63,589 nt of DNA. Source: Chloroflexaceae bacterium (lineage in GTDB: Bacteria; Chloroflexota; Chloroflexia; Chloroflexales; Chloroflexaceae). The stretch is from contig JAAUTZ010000007.1 of the NCBI GenBank assembly GCA_012031225.1, forward strand, positions 16,591-80,179. The letters run 5' to 3'. Positions 58,891-63,589 of the stretch are shown here, one piece after another; position 1 is the first letter of the stretch; every line of letters starts with the position of its first letter. The notes under the pieces are model-generated. The model was not told where the DNA came from, did no database searches, and worked only from the letters and a program-made list of their open reading frames with translations. The translations under genes and the position numbers were made by a program.

Positions 58891-61248
58891 ATGAGAAATA
58901 CCCGCTTGCCCCCGCACCTTGCACAGGCGCAAGAACAGATTGAGAACTATGCCCGCGAGTATGGGCTAGATTTCTTCCCGATCATCTATGAGGTGCTGGA
59001 CTACCGCACGCTCTACGAGACGGCTGCATTTGGCGGCTTCCCTACCCGCTACCCCCACTGGCGGTTCGGGATGGAATATGACCAACTGCTTAAGGGCCAC
59101 ATCTGGCAGGGCAGCACGATCTATGAAATGGTAATCAACACCGACCCGTCGTATGCCTACCTGCTCGAAGGCAACGAAACTGTGACGCAGAAAATGGTGA
59201 TGGCCCATGTGTGTGCCCACGTAGATTTCTTCAAGCACAACATGTGGTTTGCCCACACCAATCGCAAGATGCTTGATGAGATGGCCAACCACGCCGCCCG
59301 TGTCCATCGTATCATCGAGCGACAGGGCTATGATGTAGTCGAGAATTTCATAGATACCTGCCTCTCGCTGGATAACTTGATTGACTACCACGCGCCCTAC
59401 ATCAAACGCCCCGATGCCACCTATACCGAGCCGCTGATTGAGGCTGAGGATGAGGAGACGGTGCATGGGCTGAAGGTTGAGCGCGAGTATATGCGCGAGT
59501 ATATCAACCCGCCCGATTTTCTGGATCGCCAACGCCAGCAGCTTGATCAAGAGCGAGCCGGACAGAAACGCTTCCCAGTCAGCCCGCAGAAGGATATTTT
59601 GCTGTTCCTGCTCAACTATGCGCCGCTCGAACGCTGGCAGCATACGATCCTCGCAATGATCCGCGACGAAGCCTACTACTTCGCGCCGCAGGGCATGACC
59701 AAAATTCTCAACGAGGGCTGGGCGTGTGTGGTAGCCGGTACGTTGCTCACCACCGATCAGGGTCTGCTGCCGATTGAGCAGGTGATCGAGACGGTGCAGC
59801 AGACCGGTTCATTGCACGTTGCCGATGGGCAAGGCACACAGCCGATCTACGATTGGGCCATCCTCGCCGAGCGCGACACGGTGTACATCCGCACGCGGCA
59901 CGGCTTGGAGCTTGAAGGAACCACCAACCACCGCCTCCTGTGCCCTGATCAGCAGACGTGGGTGCGCCTCGATCAGCTACGGGTAGGTGATCCGGTGCTG
60001 GTGCGCGGCGGCGATGATCTGTGGGCTTGCGAGTATGTGCGGCTAGCTCCCGCTTCGGCCCCGCTTGCTCTTCCTGTGGCCACCGTCGCGGCTACCCCAT
60101 CCGGTGCTACGGCGGTGTGTGGCGGGCAGCAGGTCCTCGATGAAGCCCTTGCCGCGCAGGGGGGGGCAGAGCTACAGGCCGCAATTCCGGCGGAAGTGTT
60201 GCGTTCGCCACGTCCGGTGGTGCTAGCCTATCTACGGGCGTATGCCGCCACCCACGCTAGCCTCACCGCTAGTCCTGAGAGCCTCACCGTTGCATCGCTG
60301 AGCGCACAGGATAGCCGCATGCTGCACCTGCTCCTGCTCAATCTGGGTCTCTTGGGTACGCGCACCTGCACCGATCCGGCGAGCGATCAGTGGGCGGTAA
60401 CGCTCGATGCTCCCGCCGCTGCCCGTTTGGCCGCACTGCTCGCCGCAAACGGGGCGGAGCTGCCCGCCGCAGCCGCCGTGTGGACGGATGCGGTGGTAGC
60501 GATTGAATATCGCCGCGCCCCCGTATACGATATTTCGGTGCGCCACAGCCACCGCTATGCCGCGCAGGGCTTCATCAATCACAATAGCTTCTGGCACAGC
60601 GAGATTATGACCAAACGCGCTGTCGAGCCATCCGAGATCATCAGCTTTGCCGATCTGCATAGCGGCGTGGTGGCAACCGGCGGCGGGCGGCTCAATCCGT
60701 ACAAGCTCGGCTTGGAACTCCTGCGCGATGTCGAAGAACGCTGGAACACGGGCCGCTTTGGCAAGGAGTACGAGGAGTGCGACGACATCGCCGAGCGGCG
60801 CAATTGGGATCGCAAGCTCGGCCTAGGCCGCCAGAAGATCTTCGAGATCCGCAAGCTCTACAACGATGTGACCTTCATTGATGAATTCCTCACGCCGGAG
60901 TTTGTGTTCGAGCAGAAGATGTTTACCTATCGCTACAACCGCGACTCCGATCTGTATGAGATTGCAAGCCGCGAGTTTCAAGAGATCAAGCAGAAGCTCT
61001 TGTTCCGCCTGACCAACTTTGGCCAGCCGCACATCTCGGTGATGGATGCCAACTACAACAATCGCGGCGAGCTATACCTGCTGCACCGCTTCGAGGGTGT
61101 AGAACTCCAGATGGACTATGCCCGTGAAACCATGCGGAACTTGCAGCGCATCTGGTCGCGTCCGGTGCATCTCGAAACCACGATTGAGGGGCGGCGACGG
61201 TTGCTTGCCTTCGATGGCGTAGATTACCACGAACGGCGGATAGATTAA
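58891..61248 (+). CDS. spoVR: SpoVR family protein interrupted by an in-frame intein
   Basis: The open frame encodes 785 residues: N-extein 1-278, intein 279-565, C-extein 566-785. The exteins together give a 498-residue SpoVR protein (YcgB in E. coli), a normal length for the family, which takes part in spore cortex formation in Bacillus and in stress physiology elsewhere; its biochemical activity is unknown. The N-extein has the acidic, His-rich core ([16 protein letters not shown]) and the C-extein resumes with [11 protein letters not shown] and ends [13 protein letters not shown]... typical of the family C-terminus. The intein splits the conserved NEGWA-(S/T)FWH motif, so splicing is required for function. 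The ATG at 58891 has AAGGA upstream. Third gene of the prkA operon. Confidence 0.93.
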   Translation: MRNTRLPPHLAQAQEQIENYAREYGLDFFPIIYEVLDYRTLYETAAFGGFPTRYPHWRFGMEYDQLLKGHIWQGSTIYEMVINTDPSYAYLLEGNETVTQKMVMAHVCAHVDFFKHNMWFAHTNRKMLDEMANHAARVHRIIERQGYDVVENFIDTCLSLDNLIDYHAPYIKRPDATYTEPLIEAEDEETVHGLKVEREYMREYINPPDFLDRQRQQLDQERAGQKRFPVSPQKDILLFLLNYAPLERWQHTILAMIRDEAYYFAPQGMTKILNEGWACVVAGTLLTTDQGLLPIEQVIETVQQTGSLHVADGQGTQPIYDWAILAERDTVYIRTRHGLELEGTTNHRLLCPDQQTWVRLDQLRVGDPVLVRGGDDLWACEYVRLAPASAPLALPVATVAATPSGATAVCGGQQVLDEALAAQGGAELQAAIPAEVLRSPRPVVLAYLRAYAATHASLTASPESLTVASLSAQDSRMLHLLLLNLGLLGTRTCTDPASDQWAVTLDAPAAARLAALLAANGAELPAAAAVWTDAVVAIEYRRAPVYDISVRHSHRYAAQGFINHNSFWHSEIMTKRAVEPSEIISFADLHSGVVATGGGRLNPYKLGLELLRDVEERWNTGRFGKEYEECDDIAERRNWDRKLGLGRQKIFEIRKLYNDVTFIDEFLTPEFVFEQKMFTYRYNRDSDLYEIASREFQEIKQKLLFRLTNFGQPHISVMDANYNNRGELYLLHRFEGVELQMDYARETMRNLQRIWSRPVHLETTIEGRRRLLAFDGVDYHERRID
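59725..60585 (+). mobile_element. intein in SpoVR (class 1 type, endonuclease degenerate)
   Basis: 287 residues between Ala278 and Ser566 of the precursor. Splicing signals are complete: Cys1 in [13 protein letters not shown] (block A), T66-T67-N68-H69 in block [13 protein letters not shown] (block F, Asp269 and His276), and terminal GFINHN (block G, His286-Asn287) before the +1 Ser of the extein. [13 protein letters not shown] is the usual Hint-domain strand. Between the Hint halves, residues about 160-215 ([20 protein letters not shown], then [25 protein letters not shown]) align by pattern with one LAGLIDADG repeat, but the acidic LFDADG core is replaced by YAATHA, so homing activity should be lost. 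The element would excise itself from the protein and join the exteins with a peptide bond. Confidence 0.9.
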
Positions 61249-61263
61249 CCTGTCAGCTCATTA

Positions 61264-61290
61264 GCGTGTGCCCGTGTGTAGGGCACACGC
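61264..61290 (+). terminator. hairpin after spoVR
   Basis: GCGTGTGCCC (61264-61273) and GGGCACACGC (61281-61290) pair perfectly over 10 bases with a 7-base loop. It is 15 bases after the spoVR stop and 29 before the next start. Without a U-run it may attenuate rather than end the operon. Confidence 0.55.
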
Positions 61291-61319
61291 AGCAGCCCGA
61301 TACTTTGCAGGAGGAATAC

Positions 61320-61832
61320 ATGACACTCGGAAAACAGGTTCTCGAACAACTTCAGACGCTGGCTAGCAATCCCGACGCAGTGCGTGGCTATGTGATCCAG
61401 CCCCACACTCGCACGCTGAGTGTGATCCGTGAGCAGCAGCAGGCGGTGCTAGAGTTTGCCGATCATGACCGCTACAGCCTTGCCCTGCGCGAGCTACGCC
61501 TGTGCTTGCCGGCTCGCGCTACTGAGGGCGATACGGGGGACTATCTGCGCGAGCGCACCGCCGAGCTTGCCCAACGCCTGAGCTACCTAGAGGAGCCGCT
61601 GGCGGTGTGGGAGCTAGACAGCAACGAAGGCGTGACGCAGCTGCGTTCGCACCCGCCCCTGTGCGAGGGTGAGCAGATCATCTACTGGGAGGTGCTGCTC
61701 CGCATCAATACCGAGACCGAACGCATCAACCTTGCGCGTTACCAGTGGCAGGCAGGCGCACGGGATCGCACGCTGCTGATGTATCCGGCAACGTTTGCGC
61801 TGCTTGCCCGCCTGACTGATTCGCTTGTCTAA
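61320..61832 (+). CDS. hypothetical protein downstream of spoVR
   Basis: 170 residues, soluble, mixed helix and strand, with no signal peptide or membrane segment. I do not recognise a family. AGGAGG lies 7 bases before the ATG at 61320, which decides the start against a longer frame. It follows spoVR on the same strand and could be an accessory of the PrkA/DUF444/SpoVR group, but the intervening hairpin weakens that. The prmC gene begins just after its stop. Confidence 0.65.
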   Translation: MTLGKQVLEQLQTLASNPDAVRGYVIQPHTRTLSVIREQQQAVLEFADHDRYSLALRELRLCLPARATEGDTGDYLRERTAELAQRLSYLEEPLAVWELDSNEGVTQLRSHPPLCEGEQIIYWEVLLRINTETERINLARYQWQAGARDRTLLMYPATFALLARLTDSLV

Positions 61833-61833
61833 G

Positions 61834-62711
61834 GTGGCGGGGGATATTCGCACGCTGCTGCACACGGCTACGCACCGCCTGCACCCGTACAGCCCAACGG
61901 CGCGCTCGATGTGGAATTGTTGCTGGCGCATACGCTCGGCTGGAGCCGCACCCGCCTGTTAGCCGAGCCGCACGCTGCCCTGAACCCAGCGCAACAGGCA
62001 ACCTTCGCCGCCCTGCTCGAACGCCGCCTTGCGCTCGAACCAATCGCCTACCTGACCGGTGAGCGCGAATTCTACGGCTTGGCAATCTACACCGATGCGC
62101 GGGTACTCGTGCCCCGCCCCGAAACCGAGTTGCTGGTTGAAGTGGGGCTAGCCGCAATCCGGCGGCGGCTTGCACTGCCTACCGCGCCAATCACGGTGGT
62201 AGATGTGGGCACGGGCAGCGGTGCGATCAGTGTTGCACTGGCGGTGCATACCCCGCCCCCTGCGCCCGTGCAGTTCTACGCCTGCGACATTGCGGCTGAT
62301 GCGCTGGCTGTCGCCGCCGCAAATTGTGCGCGGCACGGGGTGGCGGCGCGGGTATTGCTGCGGCAGGGCGACCTGCTCGATGCGCTGCCGGCAGCGGTCC
62401 GGGGGCGACTGGATGTGCTGCTCAGCAACCCGCCCTACACGATCTTGGCGGAGGTTGAAGCGAATGTCTTCGCGCACGAGCCGCACCTCGCGCTCGATGG
62501 CGGCCCAGATGGGCTAGCGGTGTATCGCCGCCTGTTGGCACAAGTTCCGGCGTGGCTCGCACCCGATGGCGACCTTGCACTGGAGATTGGCGCGTGGCAA
62601 GCGGATGCGGTGCGTGCGCTGGTGCAAGCCGCCCTGCCCCACCACACGATCACGATCCACCCCGATCTGGCGGGACATGCGCGGGTCGTGGCGGCAACCC
62701 CCGCTACATAA
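61834..62711 (+). pseudogene. prmC: peptide chain release factor N5-glutamine methyltransferase, frameshifted near the N-terminus
   Basis: PrmC/HemK methylates the GGQ glutamine of release factors. The methyltransferase domain is clear: VVDVGTGSGAISVALAV binds S-adenosylmethionine and LLSNPPYTI holds the catalytic NPPY. The conserved N-terminal helical domain is broken between frames. Its first part (VAGDIRTLLHTATHRLHPYS...) reads from a GTG at 61834, just after the previous stop (a TTG at 61825 is also possible), while LDVELLLAHTLGW onwards reads from another frame. One missing C at 61905/61906 explains it; restoring it gives about 292 residues, normal for the family. A start at the GTG 61911 would lack about 26 residues. 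Either an assembly error or a real mutation in a usually important gene. Confidence 0.85.
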
Positions 62712-63411
62712 TGGGCATCGTGCCGATCCGCCACAGGCTCCACAGCAAGATCAGCAAGCCGAGTACCGTCATGCTGGCCCGTGCTAGAAACCACGTAAAG
62801 CGTGGCGCAGTGCCTGCAAAGAAGATCGCCACCGCCGCCATAAAGCCAATCACGACATAGGTTGAACTGACGGTATTGGCATGTTCACCCGCCAGAAAAT
62901 GCTGCTGGGCTTGCTGCTCTAGCCGCATGGATTCAGCCGCAAGGCGGCTCTGGTATTCGGGCAGAATCAGGGGGCTAGCGGGGGCAGTGGGGTCGTCGAA
63001 CGGATTGGTGGCCCGCCACGCCGCAAACGCGGGGCGAAACTCGATGCGGAAGCGGCGTTCAATCAGGGCCGCTTCTTCGGTTTCTCCTTTCCGAAAGGCG
63101 GCGATCCAGCTATCGAAGGTGATTGTATCGTACAGAGCTAGCTGCCCAGCGAGCTGATTGGCTTGCCCCGCCTGCAACAACCCCCCCGTTGCAAGGGTGT
63201 ATGCCTGCGATTGCACCCCGCCCCAGCGTGATGCCTGCGTGCCTGACCACGCCGCCGCCAGCGAGCCAACCGTGAGAATAAAAGTGGCCATCAGCTCAAG
63301 CCAATGTTCCAACACCAGCCGTTGCATAATCGCTATGCGGTGTGCTTGCTTGGCTTGCCGGGTTTGGGCAGGCGTAGCGGCGGCAAGTGGTTCGGGTTTC
63401 TGCGGTTCCAT
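62704..63411 (-). CDS. membrane protein of unknown function
   Basis: 235 residues with one membrane segment at about residues 38-58 (LMATFILTVGSLAAAWSG), a soluble middle of about 110 residues rich in Ala, Gln and Arg, and two C-terminal membrane segments (STYVVIGFMAAVAIFF and MTVLGLLILLWSLW). I do not recognise a family by name. Its 3' end overlaps prmC by 8 bases in convergent orientation. It follows another membrane protein gene on the same strand. Confidence 0.6.
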   Translation of the reverse strand: MEPQKPEPLAAATPAQTRQAKQAHRIAIMQRLVLEHWLELMATFILTVGSLAAAWSGTQASRWGGVQSQAYTLATGGLLQAGQANQLAGQLALYDTITFDSWIAAFRKGETEEAALIERRFRIEFRPAFAAWRATNPFDDPTAPASPLILPEYQSRLAAESMRLEQQAQQHFLAGEHANTVSSTYVVIGFMAAVAIFFAGTAPRFTWFLARASMTVLGLLILLWSLWRIGTMPIM

Positions 63412-63491
63412 TGGTAGCTCCTATCGCACGAGCATCGTCTGATCACGTATTGCGAGGGGCAACGCGACCCCTCTGATCTACCTCCAACCTT

Positions 63492-63589
63492 TCACACCGC
63501 TAGCAACACGAGCGGCACAAGGATCAGCACGAAGACAAACACGCCAAACCGCCACGCCCGTGCTGCGATCCACGCCTGTGCGGTGAGCA
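63492..63589 (-). CDS. C-terminal end of a membrane protein, cut by the window edge
   Basis: The last 31 codons of a minus-strand gene enter from the right edge and end in TGA. The residues WRFGVFVFVLILVPLVLLAV form a final membrane segment. Too short to assign. It lies 80 bases upstream of the previous membrane protein gene, possibly the same operon. Confidence 0.5.
   Translation of the reverse strand, partial: LTAQAWIAARAWRFGVFVFVLILVPLVLLAV

Overview
The window looks like chromosome of a filamentous or gliding bacterium of the phylum Chloroflexota, class Chloroflexia. The evidence is high-GC DNA, secreted proteins with Thr/Pro-rich linkers next to short signal peptides, LGFP-like surface repeats, a K+-independent membrane pyrophosphatase, a two-subunit methylmalonyl-CoA mutase with MeaB, and a PrkA/DUF444/SpoVR cluster. 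The phylum is an inference from gene content and style; there is no rRNA or tRNA gene here to confirm it.

Layout. 0.4-5.5 kb (minus): lysS, an AbrB-like/Doc-like toxin-antitoxin pair, an SDR-type dehydratase/epimerase, an acyltransferase with an N-terminal Cys-rich knuckle, and a PAP2-like membrane protein. 5.6-10.3 kb (plus): a CPBP protease, a frameshifted M16C metalloprotease and elongation factor P. 10.3-15.8 kb (minus): an M14 carboxypeptidase with LGFP-like repeats, a GCS2 glutamate-cysteine ligase, a polysaccharide deacetylase and a phosphodiester glycosidase. 16-24.8 kb (plus): an orphan FtsX-type permease, a DUF192 lipoprotein and the mutA-mutB-meaB operon. 24.8-28.2 kb: a surface repeat protein and a triple-PAS diguanylate cyclase. 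28.2-34.3 kb (minus): panB, a GGCT-like gene, panC, a second toxin-antitoxin pair and aguB-aguA (agmatine to putrescine). 34.4-39.5 kb (minus): the pyrR-pyrB-pyrC operon behind a textbook promoter, running on into a Pro-rich protein and a phospholipase D-like protein. 40-46 kb: amtB with a long structured leader, ppk2, two glycosyltransferases and a Na+/Ca2+ exchanger. 46-54 kb: aconitase, a solitary McrB-like AAA+ protein and hppA. 54-55 kb: accD behind a palindromic operator. 55-61.8 kb: prkA, DUF444, spoVR and a small unknown gene. 61.8-63.6 kb: a frameshifted prmC and two membrane proteins, the last cut by the window edge.

The most notable element is an apparently intact 287-residue intein inside SpoVR, placed within the highly conserved NEGWA/SFWH motif and carrying a decayed LAGLIDADG endonuclease region. 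Also of interest are two toxin-antitoxin pairs embedded in housekeeping operons (one with a ruined Fic motif), a McrB-like ATPase without McrC, a perfect 14-bp palindrome inside the accD promoter, a structured untranslated region before amtB, and a family of G-rich short tandem repeats confined to intergenic gaps. Three separate single-base or homopolymer frame changes (M16C protease, PrmC, deacetylase linker) suggest either residual assembly indels or recent mutations. No CRISPR array, insertion sequence, tRNA or rRNA was seen.
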